The notes under the pieces were generated by a model. That model did no database searches and was not told where the DNA came from. It saw only the letters and a program-made list of their open reading frames with translations. From contig JBHGBM010000100.1 in assembly GCA_041946965.1 (NCBI GenBank), positions 1 to 18,542 of the forward strand: a stretch of 18,542 nt of DNA, written 5' to 3'. Both the position numbers and the translations under genes were made by a program. The stretch is from JBHGBM01 sp041946965. GTDB lineage: Bacteria > Acidobacteriota > Terriglobia > Bryobacterales > Bryobacteraceae. Shown here one piece after another: positions 6,905-14,694 of the stretch; positions within the stretch are counted from its first letter, which is position 1, and each line of letters begins with the position of its first letter.

Positions 6905-7942
6905 ATGCGGAGGCGCGAGTTTCTGCTGGCCGCGGCCGCGGTTCCGGACATGACCATCGTGCAGTTCGAGGAGACCCTCTCCGCCATGCGCAAGGTCCAC
7001 TACGGCCGGCGCACGGTGGACATCCTGAATACCGGCTTCCGGCCTGTGGGGGGCTCAGTGGCCGATTTCGCCGCCGTCGGGCACCAGGGCCGGCTGCACT
7101 TCTTCTACATCGAGCGCCGGCTGGCCGAGGGCACGCCGTTCTATCCCGGCCACGAGATCTACTTCGGCCACGCTTCCACCGCTAATTTCTTCGACTGGGA
7201 GGTGCACGACCCGGTGCTGCTCATACGGCCCGGCACCTGGGAGGGCGGGCACATGTGGGCGCCGTCCATTCTCCCCCACCAGGGTGAATTCGTGATGGCG
7301 TACACCGGCGTGAATGCGAATATTTCGCAGGACCTGGGGATCGCCTCCAGCCGCGACCTTTTCGAGTGGCGCCGTTGGGATACCAATCCCATTTCGCTCT
7401 GGAAAAAGGCCAGGTGGATGCACTGGCGGCCGGATGCGATCTCGAGTTGCCGCGACCCCTACCTGTTCCGCCACGACGGGCGCATCTGGATGACCTACAC
7501 GGCCAACACGCGGGACCCCGCGCCGTGCGTCGCGCTGGCCAGCACCACGGACCTTCGCGAATGGGAAGACCACGGCCCGATCCTGAAAGGGCCGGTGGGC
7601 GGCTACGAGCCGCGCCTGCAAGGCGGGCACCCCCAGGGCAGCCTCGAATCGAGCAGCCTGGTTCACCGCAACGGACGCTGGCTGCTGCTGGTGCACGCCG
7701 CGCGCCGCGGCGCCACGGTGCGCAACTGGGTCTTCGAGAGCGCGGATATGCTCCGTTTCGACCTCGACTCCGGCCGCGAGTTCTGGCCGGGAGCTTACAC
7801 CACCGAAATCGTGAAGGAGAAAGACGGCCGCGCGCTGCTGGCCTGCGCCGGGCAGATCCGCTTCGGCGAGGTCAACTGGATGGATCCGCGGCCCACCGCG
7901 CGGTTCCTGCGGACGCGGGAACAGATTGAGGCGTGGTTGTGA
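6905..7942 (+). CDS. five-bladed beta-propeller glycosidase-like protein (GH43/GH32-type fold)
   Basis: The protein has 345 residues. The first residues (MRRREFLLAAAAV) resemble a short Tat-type leader, with little spacer before the mature part. Propeller features are HMWAPSI (residues 116-121), the RDP triad R183-D184-P185 in SCRDPYLF, an acidic candidate E248 (LESSSLV), and blade-edge repeats of the type SSRDLFEW and STTDLREWEDHGPIL. These fit the superfamily of GH32, GH43, GH62 and GH68 enzymes acting on furanosides or fructans, but I cannot name the family or the substrate. The gene starts 2 nt after the hydrolase stop, so both are surely one operon. It faces the convergent gene at 7950 across a 7-bp gap. 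Confidence 0.68.
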   Translation: MRRREFLLAAAAVPDMTIVQFEETLSAMRKVHYGRRTVDILNTGFRPVGGSVADFAAVGHQGRLHFFYIERRLAEGTPFYPGHEIYFGHASTANFFDWEVHDPVLLIRPGTWEGGHMWAPSILPHQGEFVMAYTGVNANISQDLGIASSRDLFEWRRWDTNPISLWKKARWMHWRPDAISSCRDPYLFRHDGRIWMTYTANTRDPAPCVALASTTDLREWEDHGPILKGPVGGYEPRLQGGHPQGSLESSSLVHRNGRWLLLVHAARRGATVRNWVFESADMLRFDLDSGREFWPGAYTTEIVKEKDGRALLACAGQIRFGEVNWMDPRPTARFLRTREQIEAWL

Positions 7943-7952
7943 GGCGGCCTCA
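7940..7952. other. 13-nt palindrome joining two convergent stop codons
   Basis: TGAGGC-G-GCCTCA is a perfect inverted repeat around one base. Its left end is the TGA stop of the plus-strand propeller gene and its right end is the TGA stop of the minus-strand isomerase gene. The single-base loop is too tight for an ordinary hairpin, and no T-run follows on either side, so I do not call it a terminator. Confidence 0.3.
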
Positions 7953-8852
7953 AGCGTAAATCGGCTCCAGGCGCCGCACCACGTACTCCCCGCAGCGCTC
8001 GTAACTGCGCCGCGGACCCTGCCGTGCGGTGTCCAGGTCCACGCAGATCCAGCCGTTGTAGCCCTTCGCCTTGAGAATGCGGTGGCACGCCGGAAAGTCG
8101 ATCTCACCGTCGCCCAGGTCGTAAATGCTCGAAAAAAACTTCGCCTGGCGGGAGTCCTTCGCAAGCCGCTGGCCGTTCTCGAAAACCACATCCGCCGCCG
8201 GCGCCGTCCACTTCGCATCCTTGTAGTCCGTGAACACGATGCGGCCGCGGTAGCGTTCGAACATCTCGACAACGTTGCTGCCGCCCAGGTGCAGGTGGGC
8301 GGTATCGGGCGCGAAGTGAAAGAGCTTCGGATCCGTCTCCCGCATCGCCCGATGGACCTGAGCCGGGGTCTCCACCATGGAATTGAGATGGTTGTGGAGG
8401 CAGGCGAGGAAACCCATCTCGCCTGCGGCTTCGCCGATGAGGTTCAACGTCCGGCAGAGGCGCGCGAAATCGCCGCCGGGCGCGGGCGGAAATACCACCA
8501 GGTGTTTGGCACCGAAGCGTTTGAGAAACTCCATGGCCGTGCGGGCGCGGCCGATAGGATCTTCCGCCGGCACGGTATACGAAATGGTTGCCACGTGAAG
8601 ACCGCGGCGCGAGACCTCGCGTTCCATTTGCGCGGCCGTGATTCCGTACTTCTCCAGCACCCCTGGAAAGCCCGTCAGGCGGATGCCGATAAAGCCCGTG
8701 TCGCGCATTACGTCCAGAACGCCGGTGAACGGCACGTGGCGGAAGTAGTTCCACAACCCAAGGCTTACGGCCCACTTGACGTTGCGGTTGGCGGGGATCC
8801 GCGAAGCGGCGGCCAGCGCGGCCGCAAGAAAGCAGCGGCGGTTCACCTTCAT
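7950..8852 (-). CDS. exported sugar phosphate isomerase/epimerase-like TIM barrel protein
   Basis: The protein has 300 residues and starts with a Tat-like leader (NRRCFLAAALAAAS, residues 4-17). The body follows the xylose-isomerase-like TIM barrel plan seen in IolE and AP-endonuclease-2 type proteins: repeated strands such as FIGIRLTG and HLVVFPP, then HNH-x5-ET (H153, H155, E161), APDTAHLHLGG (D183), RIVFTDYKD and WICVDLD. Two usual metal-ligand positions appear changed: the His of the common VHLKD motif is D209, and the Glu of the common VELD motif is D272. The fold is safe; activity and substrate are not. It is the last gene of the mla/hpnK run, starting 15 nt after the deacetylase stop without a clear ribosome binding site. 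Confidence 0.75.
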   Translation of the reverse strand: MKVNRRCFLAAALAAASRIPANRNVKWAVSLGLWNYFRHVPFTGVLDVMRDTGFIGIRLTGFPGVLEKYGITAAQMEREVSRRGLHVATISYTVPAEDPIGRARTAMEFLKRFGAKHLVVFPPAPGGDFARLCRTLNLIGEAAGEMGFLACLHNHLNSMVETPAQVHRAMRETDPKLFHFAPDTAHLHLGGSNVVEMFERYRGRIVFTDYKDAKWTAPAADVVFENGQRLAKDSRQAKFFSSIYDLGDGEIDFPACHRILKAKGYNGWICVDLDTARQGPRRSYERCGEYVVRRLEPIYA

Positions 8853-8867
8853 GCTTTGAGAAGAATA

Positions 8868-9677
8868 TCACGCACCCGCGCGGTAGGAGGCCAGCTCGAT
8901 CTCTCCGTCCCGGATGGCCGCGCGGGTCTCCGGCGCGGTGAGCGCGCGCAACTCGTCTTCGCGGCTGTGCTTCAAACGCGTGCGGGCGGCGAGCAGCTCG
9001 GGGCCGCAGCGCCCCGGGTGGGTCATCAGTTCGGTCAGCCCTTCCGGCAGCGCGCGCAACAGCTCGATCAGTTCGCCCGTGCGCCAGCGCCCGGTGATCT
9101 GGAAGCCGGCGAAGTGGTCCGTGGTGCGGCAGCCGTGCGCGGCCAGCACGCGCTGGAATCGGCGCCGCAGCAGGCCGAGCCCGCGGCTGATCGCCCGCAC
9201 CTTCCACGGCACGCCCGCGGCGGTCAGCGGGTAATCGAACGGCCTCCGGACCCAGCGGATGTCGAACTCCGCCGCCAGCCGCGCCACCGCGTTCAGCACC
9301 GGCGGAAACAGGTGTGTGTGCTTGTGGGTATCGAGGTGCGTGGGGCGCACGCCCGCTTCCAGGATGCGCCGCACCTGCGCCGCGAGCTCTTCGTAGACGC
9401 TCAGGCGCCGCGCCGCGATGGCCTTCAGCAGTTGGGCCACCGTGCCCGGCAGCGGTTCGCCCGGACGCAGCACGGAACGGCCGCCCACCAGCACAAGATG
9501 GCAGCCCACGTCGAGCGTGGGAGTCTGGCGCGCGAGCGCCACGGCGTGGTCGAACGCCGCGCCGTTCGCCATCAGGGTTGCCGAGGTCAGGATCCCGTCG
9601 CGGTGCGCCTCGACGATGCCCTGGTTCACATCGGCGGTGAAGCCGAAGTCGTCGGCGTTAACGATCAGCCGTCTCAA
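8868..9677 (-). CDS. hpnK: ChbG/HpnK-family carbohydrate deacetylase (hopanoid-associated type)
   Basis: The 269-residue protein has the YdjC/ChbG deacetylase metal site: VNADDFG (D9, D10), H60 in GCHLVLVGGR and H118 in HLDTHKHTH, plus a late MTHPG motif. The wording ILTSATLMANGA and HLVLVGGRSVL is close to HpnK, the hopanoid-biosynthesis-associated member, which is thought to remove an acetyl group from a sugar on the hopanoid side chain. Assignment to HpnK rather than to a generic ChbG is by recall. The start is TTG 9677, whose bases overlap the TGA of mlaD (TTGA), so translation is coupled to mlaD. Linkage to a lipid ABC transporter fits a role in an envelope lipid. Confidence 0.75.
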   Translation of the reverse strand: MRRLIVNADDFGFTADVNQGIVEAHRDGILTSATLMANGAAFDHAVALARQTPTLDVGCHLVLVGGRSVLRPGEPLPGTVAQLLKAIAARRLSVYEELAAQVRRILEAGVRPTHLDTHKHTHLFPPVLNAVARLAAEFDIRWVRRPFDYPLTAAGVPWKVRAISRGLGLLRRRFQRVLAAHGCRTTDHFAGFQITGRWRTGELIELLRALPEGLTELMTHPGRCGPELLAARTRLKHSREDELRALTAPETRAAIRDGEIELASYRAGA

Positions 9678-10747
9678 AACAGCGTCAACCTGATGGTGAG
9701 AAATTTCTTGGGATTCGCGCGGATGTCCTTCGCCAGCGACTGGAACTCGCGCGTGGCGCCGCTGAGCGACTCGTAAAGCTGCGGGTTGACCAGCAACTGG
9801 CCGAGCGTGCCCTGGCCCGAGTGGAGCTTGTCCAAGGTGCCGTCTATGCGCGCCACCAGCTCGTTCACGCGCCGGTAAAGCTCGTCGTCGCGGATCAGCT
9901 TGCCGGCTGTCCCCTGCCCGGCGTTGATGCCGCGCACCAGTTGCCGCAGCTCGGCAAGCGAGCTCTGCGCCTCGTCGTAGACCGCCGGATCGCGCAGCAG
10001 TTTCCCCGCCGTGCCCTGACCCGCCTGAAGATCGGCCAGCATGGCGTCGATGCGCTTGAGCGGCGCGCGGATTTCCTGGTAGAGAGCGTCGTCATAGAGC
10101 AGCTTGCTCACGGTGCCCTTGCCGCGGCGCACGTCGGCCAGCAGTTTCTCGCCTTCCGCCGCCATGCCGTTCAGGCGCTGGTACAGCTCTTCGTCCTTGA
10201 GCAGCTTGCCGATGTTGCCCCTGCCCTGTTCCACTCCGGCCAGCATCTTGTCCACCCGCGTGGTGATGCCTTGCAGGGTTTGCAGCAGATTGGTGCTGGC
10301 GGCCATCAGTTCGGGAATGTCGAGCGGCGGCTGGCTGCGCAGCTCGCCGCCCGGCTTGACGGGCCGCAGGCTCTTGCCCTTGGTGATGTTGACGTACTTG
10401 TCGCCGAGCAGGCTGGCGGCGACAATCATCGCAATGGAATCCTCCGGAATCTGGCGTACGTACTGCTGCTGCACGGAAAGCAGGAACTCGACGGCCCGGT
10501 TGGGATCCTTCGAACCGCTGAGCTGGATGCTGTCCACGAAGCCGACCAGGATGCCGTTGAGGCGCACGGGCGCCTTGGTCTGGGTGCCGGAAGCATCGTC
10601 CACGTAAGTCCGCAGGATCACGTTCCGCTGGAATACGGGGGTGGTGCTGGTGAGCAGAAAGATGAGCACGGCGAGGATCATCAGGGCGGCCAGCGCCACC
10701 AAACCGATCTTTAGCTGCGACCAGCGCAATCGACGGCGATCAGGCAT
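9674..10747 (-). CDS. mlaD: MlaD-family MCE domain protein of a lipid ABC transporter, with five 34-residue repeats
   Basis: The 357-residue protein has a cytoplasmic basic start, one transmembrane helix (about residues 13-33) and an MCE domain (about 43-130). The MCE domain includes GTQTKAPVRLNGILVGFV and ASLLGDKYVNIT. From residue 174 to 343 there are exactly five repeats of 34 residues with the pattern GxGTxGKLLxDxxLY followed by an amphipathic helix. They are followed by a short tail with ANPKKFL. MCE proteins bind phospholipid or other hydrophobic cargo in the periplasm and dock on an MlaE permease. The helical repeats may form a rod or tunnel toward the outer membrane. The start ATG overlaps the mlaF end by 8 nt, and the stop overlaps the hpnK TTG. 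Confidence 0.88.
   Translation of the reverse strand: MPDRRRLRWSQLKIGLVALAALMILAVLIFLLTSTTPVFQRNVILRTYVDDASGTQTKAPVRLNGILVGFVDSIQLSGSKDPNRAVEFLLSVQQQYVRQIPEDSIAMIVAASLLGDKYVNITKGKSLRPVKPGGELRSQPPLDIPELMAASTNLLQTLQGITTRVDKMLAGVEQGRGNIGKLLKDEELYQRLNGMAAEGEKLLADVRRGKGTVSKLLYDDALYQEIRAPLKRIDAMLADLQAGQGTAGKLLRDPAVYDEAQSSLAELRQLVRGINAGQGTAGKLIRDDELYRRVNELVARIDGTLDKLHSGQGTLGQLLVNPQLYESLSGATREFQSLAKDIRANPKKFLTIRLTLF
9719..10228 (-). repeat. five tandem 102-bp coding repeats in mlaD
   Basis: Codons 174-343 encode five consecutive 34-residue units with no spacer: QGRGNIGKLL, RGKGTVSKLL, AGQGTAGKLL, AGQGTAGKLI and SGQGTLGQLL mark the unit starts. Each is followed by a D/N-x-x-(L/V)-Y element and a helix of about 18 residues. 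The units are equal in length but have diverged in sequence, so this is old structural repetition and not a recent DNA duplication. Confidence 0.8.
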
Positions 10748-11561
10748 AGGATTCCCGCTGTTTCACGAATTTCCGGAGATAGGGGTCCGGGGAAGCTTCC
10801 AACTCCGCCTGGCTGCCCTCAAACACTACGCGGCCCTCATTGAGCACCATGAACACGGTTCGCGGCGCGTCTCCGTTGGCCCCCGCCCTGACCAGTTCGC
10901 CCGTCTTCGCGTCGTACCGGTAGTTGGCCAGAAGGTTGCCGTCCTGGTAACGGTGCGTCACCACCAGGCTGGTGGTGTGATTCAGGTCGCGTTCCTTCAC
11001 GATCAGCGCGATGATGGTCTGCGCGGTAATCGGATCCAGGCCGGCGGTGGGCGAATCGTAGAGCAGCAGCGGCGGATTGGTGACCACGGCGCGGGCGATG
11101 GCGGCGCGGCGCCGCATGCCGCCGGAAAGCTCGCTCGGAAATTTCTCCAGGGTGTCGCCCAGTTCCACGAAGTCGAGCGTCTCCTGCACGCGCGGGCGCA
11201 CCCGCTCCGGCGGGCACGAGATGGCCTTCTGGTTCTCCAGCGGATAGGCCACGTTCTCGGCCACGGTGAGTGAATCGAAAAGCGCGCTTTCCTGGAACAG
11301 CATCCCAATGCGGCTCCGGACTTGCGACAGTTCCCGCTCGCTGAGCGCGCACACGTCCTCGCCGAACGCCCAGATCTTGCCGTTATCCGGGCAAACCAGC
11401 CCCATGGCGCACTTCAGCAGCACGGTCTTGCCGCTCCCGGCGGCTCCCAGGATGACGCGCGTCTCTCCCTCGAACGCCTCAAAGGAGACGCTGGCGAGAG
11501 CGGGCAAACCCTCGAAGGAAACGTCCACGCGGTCGAAACTCAAAATAGGCGACTGGGCCAT
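10740..11561 (-). CDS. mlaF: MlaF-like ABC transporter ATPase with Ser at the catalytic Glu position
   Basis: The 273-residue ATPase has Walker A GAAGSGKT (39-46), Q-loop Q90, signature LSGGM (145-149) and H-loop H203 (VVTHR). Walker B reads LLLYDSPTAGLDP: the residue after D169 is S170 (codon TCG at 11052-11054), where ABC ATPases normally have the catalytic Glu. After the H-loop there is an extra stretch of about 25 residues (NYRYDAKTGEL through DAPRT) before the final strand VFMVLNEGRVVFEGS. In the Mla system this subunit hydrolyses ATP to move phospholipid-like cargo through MlaE and MlaD. ATG 11561 shares its A with the mlaE stop (TGATG), so expression is coupled. The family is certain; whether it is a normal hydrolase is open. 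Confidence 0.9.
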   Translation of the reverse strand: MAQSPILSFDRVDVSFEGLPALASVSFEAFEGETRVILGAAGSGKTVLLKCAMGLVCPDNGKIWAFGEDVCALSERELSQVRSRIGMLFQESALFDSLTVAENVAYPLENQKAISCPPERVRPRVQETLDFVELGDTLEKFPSELSGGMRRRAAIARAVVTNPPLLLYDSPTAGLDPITAQTIIALIVKERDLNHTTSLVVTHRYQDGNLLANYRYDAKTGELVRAGANGDAPRTVFMVLNEGRVVFEGSQAELEASPDPYLRKFVKQRESYA

Positions 11562-12319
11562 CAGGCCTGGCTCACAAAAATTTTGGAGAAAAAGAAGTCC
11601 AATACCAGAATCAGAACCGAGGCGGCTACCACCGCCTGCGTTGTCGCGCGGCCCACGCCCTGGGTCCCTCCCGTGGTGCGAAGGCCGTAATAGCAGCCTA
11701 CCAGCGAAATCACGAACGCAAACACGAACGGCTTTATCAGCCCTTGGGCCACATCGCTCCATTCCAGCGCCCGCCAGACCGAAGTCCAGTACTGCTGGCT
11801 GGTCAGGCCCAGAATGAAGTAGGCAATCACCCAGCCGCCGAACATCCCCACGAAATCCGCAATGATGGTGAGCAGCGGCAGCATGATCGCCGAAGCCAGC
11901 ATGCGCGGGGTCACCAGCTTCTGGCTGGGGTCGGTGCCCAGCGCGCGCATGGCATCGATCTGCTCGGTCACTTTCATGGAGCCCAGTTCGCTGGCGATGC
12001 CCGAGGAATTCCGCCCGGCCACCATCAGCGCGGTGAGCACGGGGCCAAGCTCGCGAACCAGGGTGATCGATACCAGTTGTCCCGTGCGCCCGACCTGCCC
12101 GTACTGCACCAGGGGACGGGAAAGCTGAAGGGCCATCACGGCGCCGCTGAAAAAACCCGTAAGCACGACGATGGGGAGACTGCCCACCCCGATGATGTCC
12201 ATCTGGATCAGAGTGTCCTGGTGATACCGTGGGCGGCGAAAGACATTGGCCAGCGCGGTTCCCGTTAGCACGAAGAACTCCTGAACCGCGAGAACGGGTC
12301 CTTTCAGCAGATCGAGCAA
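11561..12319 (-). CDS. mlaE: MlaE-family ABC transporter permease
   Basis: The 252-residue integral membrane protein carries the MlaE core: RPLVQYGQVGRTGQLV, the highly conserved LVRELGPVLTALMVAGR, and SELGSMKVTEQIDAMRALG. It then has several hydrophobic helices to the C-terminus. It forms the membrane channel between the ATPase and the MCE protein. The start is TTG 12319, chosen because GGGGGAG lies a few bases upstream and the protein then begins MLDLLKGP, as permeases of this family do; an upstream ATG at 12343 is in a different frame. It is the first gene of the five-gene minus-strand run that ends at 7950. Confidence 0.9.
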   Translation of the reverse strand: MLDLLKGPVLAVQEFFVLTGTALANVFRRPRYHQDTLIQMDIIGVGSLPIVVLTGFFSGAVMALQLSRPLVQYGQVGRTGQLVSITLVRELGPVLTALMVAGRNSSGIASELGSMKVTEQIDAMRALGTDPSQKLVTPRMLASAIMLPLLTIIADFVGMFGGWVIAYFILGLTSQQYWTSVWRALEWSDVAQGLIKPFVFAFVISLVGCYYGLRTTGGTQGVGRATTQAVVAASVLILVLDFFFSKIFVSQA

Positions 12320-12359
12320 TTCGGCTCCCCCTCGATGCTAACATATACAAGTATAAAAG
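12320..12359 (-). promoter_or_regulatory. 40-bp divergent promoter region between mlaE and the P1 peptidase
   Basis: This short spacer is AT-rich at 12341-12357. On the minus strand TATACT (12355-12350) is one mismatch from a consensus -10 box and is well placed for the mla operon. No good -35 is visible 16-18 bp upstream, inside the peptidase gene. On the plus strand TATAAA (12352-12357) lies only 2 bases before GTG 12360, too close to serve that start unless transcription begins further downstream. GGGGGAG in the spacer is the ribosome binding site of mlaE. Confidence 0.4.
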
Positions 12360-13307
12360 GTGAAAGGACTTACGGACATACCGGGGATCCGCGTCGGGCA
12401 CGCTTCCGACTACTCCGGCGTGACCGGATGCACGGTGGTGCTGTGCGGCCCGGGCGCCGTGGGCGGGGTGGACGTGCGCGGTTCGGCGAGCGGCGCCGAA
12501 GAGCTTGAAACCCTCCGGCCGGGGCACGTGGCCGACCGCGTGCACGCCGTGGTGCTGGCGGGCGGCAGCGCCTTCGGACTGGAAGCCGCGAGCGGCGTGC
12601 GGCGTTATCTGGAACAGAAAGGCGTCGGATTTGCCACCGGCTTCGCCGTGGTGCCGATCGTGCCCTGCGCCATCCTGTATGATCTCGGCATCGGCAAACC
12701 CGGGGCGCGGCCCACGCGCGAGATGGGTGAAGCGGCGGCCGCCGCGGCCACCGCCGGCCCCGTGCCGGAAGGCGCGGTGGGCGCGGGCACCGGGGCAACC
12801 GTGGGCAAGCTCTTCGGCATGGACCGCGCCATGAAGTCCGGCATCGGCGGCGCCACGGCGCCGCTCGGCGGCGGCGCGCTGGTTTCCGCCCTGGTAGCGG
12901 TGAACGCCTTCGGCGACGTGCGCGACCCGGCCACGGGCAAGCTGATTGCCGGCGCCCGCGCGGCCCGCGACAGCATGGACCTGGCGGACACCGAAGCGCA
13001 CATCAAGCGCGGCGCGCGCGGCGGATTCCCCCGCAATACCACGCTGGCGGTCGTGGCCACCAACGCGCGGCTCGATAAAGTGCAGGCCGCCAAGCTCGCG
13101 CAGCTCGCCGGCCTCGGAATGGCCCGCGCCATCTTCCCGGTGAACACCATGTACGACGGCGACGTGGTGTTCGCGCTCTCACTCGGCCAGGCGGAAGCGG
13201 ATGTGAACGCGCTCGGCATCGCCGCCGCCGAAGCCGTGTCGCAGGCCATCGTGCGCGCGGTCCAGCTCGCACCCACCCTGGCCGGAGTGCCCGGCCTGGC
13301 CCGTTGA
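12360..13307 (+). CDS. P1-family peptidase (L-aminopeptidase/D-esterase, DmpA-like)
   Basis: The 315-residue protein begins with LTDIPGIRVGHASD and contains VVLAGGSAFGLEAASGV, GAVGAGTGATVGK, a Gly-rich loop before LVSALVAVNAFGDV, and NTTLAVVATNARL (N226, T227). P1 peptidases are N-terminal nucleophile enzymes that cleave themselves before a Ser or Thr; here the cut should fall between N226 and T227. The late segment PVNTMYDGDVVFALSLG is also typical. They release N-terminal residues from peptides or amides; the physiological substrate is unknown. GTG 12360 is chosen because it gives the usual family start; AAAAGG just before it is a poor Shine-Dalgarno. No signal peptide is seen. The stop is 1 bp from the stop of ridA on the other strand. 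Confidence 0.88.
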   Translation: MKGLTDIPGIRVGHASDYSGVTGCTVVLCGPGAVGGVDVRGSASGAEELETLRPGHVADRVHAVVLAGGSAFGLEAASGVRRYLEQKGVGFATGFAVVPIVPCAILYDLGIGKPGARPTREMGEAAAAAATAGPVPEGAVGAGTGATVGKLFGMDRAMKSGIGGATAPLGGGALVSALVAVNAFGDVRDPATGKLIAGARAARDSMDLADTEAHIKRGARGGFPRNTTLAVVATNARLDKVQAAKLAQLAGLGMARAIFPVNTMYDGDVVFALSLGQAEADVNALGIAAAEAVSQAIVRAVQLAPTLAGVPGLAR

Positions 13308-13308
13308 G

Positions 13309-13692
13309 CTACTTCGGCTTATACGCGATGCAGTCGATTTCGACTTTCATCTGCGGCAGCGCGAACCGGCAGGCCACCGTGGTGCGCGCCGGCTTGGCAT
13401 TCCCGAAAAACTCCGCGTAGACCTCGTTCATGGCGGCAAAATCGCCGCCGTCGGCCAGGAACACCGAGCATTTCACCACGTCCGCCATGGTGGCGCCGCA
13501 GCCCGCCAGGATCTTCTGAATGTTGGTGAGCACCAGGCGCGTCTCGTGCCGGATGTCGCCGAACGACATCTGCTGCGTGGCCGGATCAATAGGGCCCTGG
13601 CCCGCCACGAAAATGAAATCGCCCGCGCGCACGGCGGGGGAATAAGGCCCGCGGGGCGCCGGCACGCCCGGGGGTGTAATGCGTTCGATCAT
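13309..13692 (-). CDS. ridA: RidA/YjgF-family enamine/imine deaminase
   Basis: The protein has 127 residues, the usual length of the family. PYSPAVRAGDFIFVAGQGP, the middle VLTNIQKILAGCGATMADVVK, and PARTTV with R103 match RidA, as does the end VEIDCIA with E118. R103 and E118 correspond to the catalytic Arg and Glu of E. coli RidA. These proteins hydrolyse reactive 2-aminoacrylate and related imines formed by PLP enzymes. A Shine-Dalgarno GGAG lies 6 bases before ATG 13692. The gene starts 12 nt after the trxB stop and is probably co-transcribed with it. I use the RidA symbol for the family; paralogues of this family are common. Confidence 0.9.
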   Translation of the reverse strand: MIERITPPGVPAPRGPYSPAVRAGDFIFVAGQGPIDPATQQMSFGDIRHETRLVLTNIQKILAGCGATMADVVKCSVFLADGGDFAAMNEVYAEFFGNAKPARTTVACRFALPQMKVEIDCIAYKPK

Positions 13693-13704
13693 GAGCTTCT
13701 CCAG

Positions 13705-14628
<924 letters not shown>

Positions 14629-14694
14629 ATCAGAGTTTCGCTTCCTCAAAACTATCATAGGCGTTCCGGTATCCTGCTTGCAGGACCGCAATCG
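14629..14694. promoter_or_regulatory. trxB / MFS divergent spacer with a perfect 14-nt palindrome
   Basis: TCCTGC-TT-GCAGGA at 14672-14685 is a perfect inverted repeat with a 2-nt centre, lying in the 66-bp spacer between two divergent genes. This is a common place for a dimeric repressor site. On the minus strand TATGAT (about 14661-14656) could be a -10 box for trxB, with only a weak -35. AGGA within the right arm also serves as the ribosome binding site of the MFS gene, so a bound protein or hairpin could affect both. Confidence 0.4.

Noticed and set aside
7940..7952. The palindrome at the two convergent stops as a bidirectional terminator
   Set aside because: The loop would be a single base and there is no T-run on either side.
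7926..9776. A 616-codon open frame on the plus strand opposite the isomerase and deacetylase genes
   Set aside because: It is antisense to two well-supported genes; its translation is rich in Arg, His and Ala without a domain or ribosome binding site. Long antisense frames are expected in such GC-rich DNA.
11561..13001. Upstream extension of the mlaF frame across mlaE and into the peptidase region
   Set aside because: The frame stays open by GC bias, but the ATPase clearly begins at MAQSPILSFD (ATG 11561), overlapping the mlaE stop.
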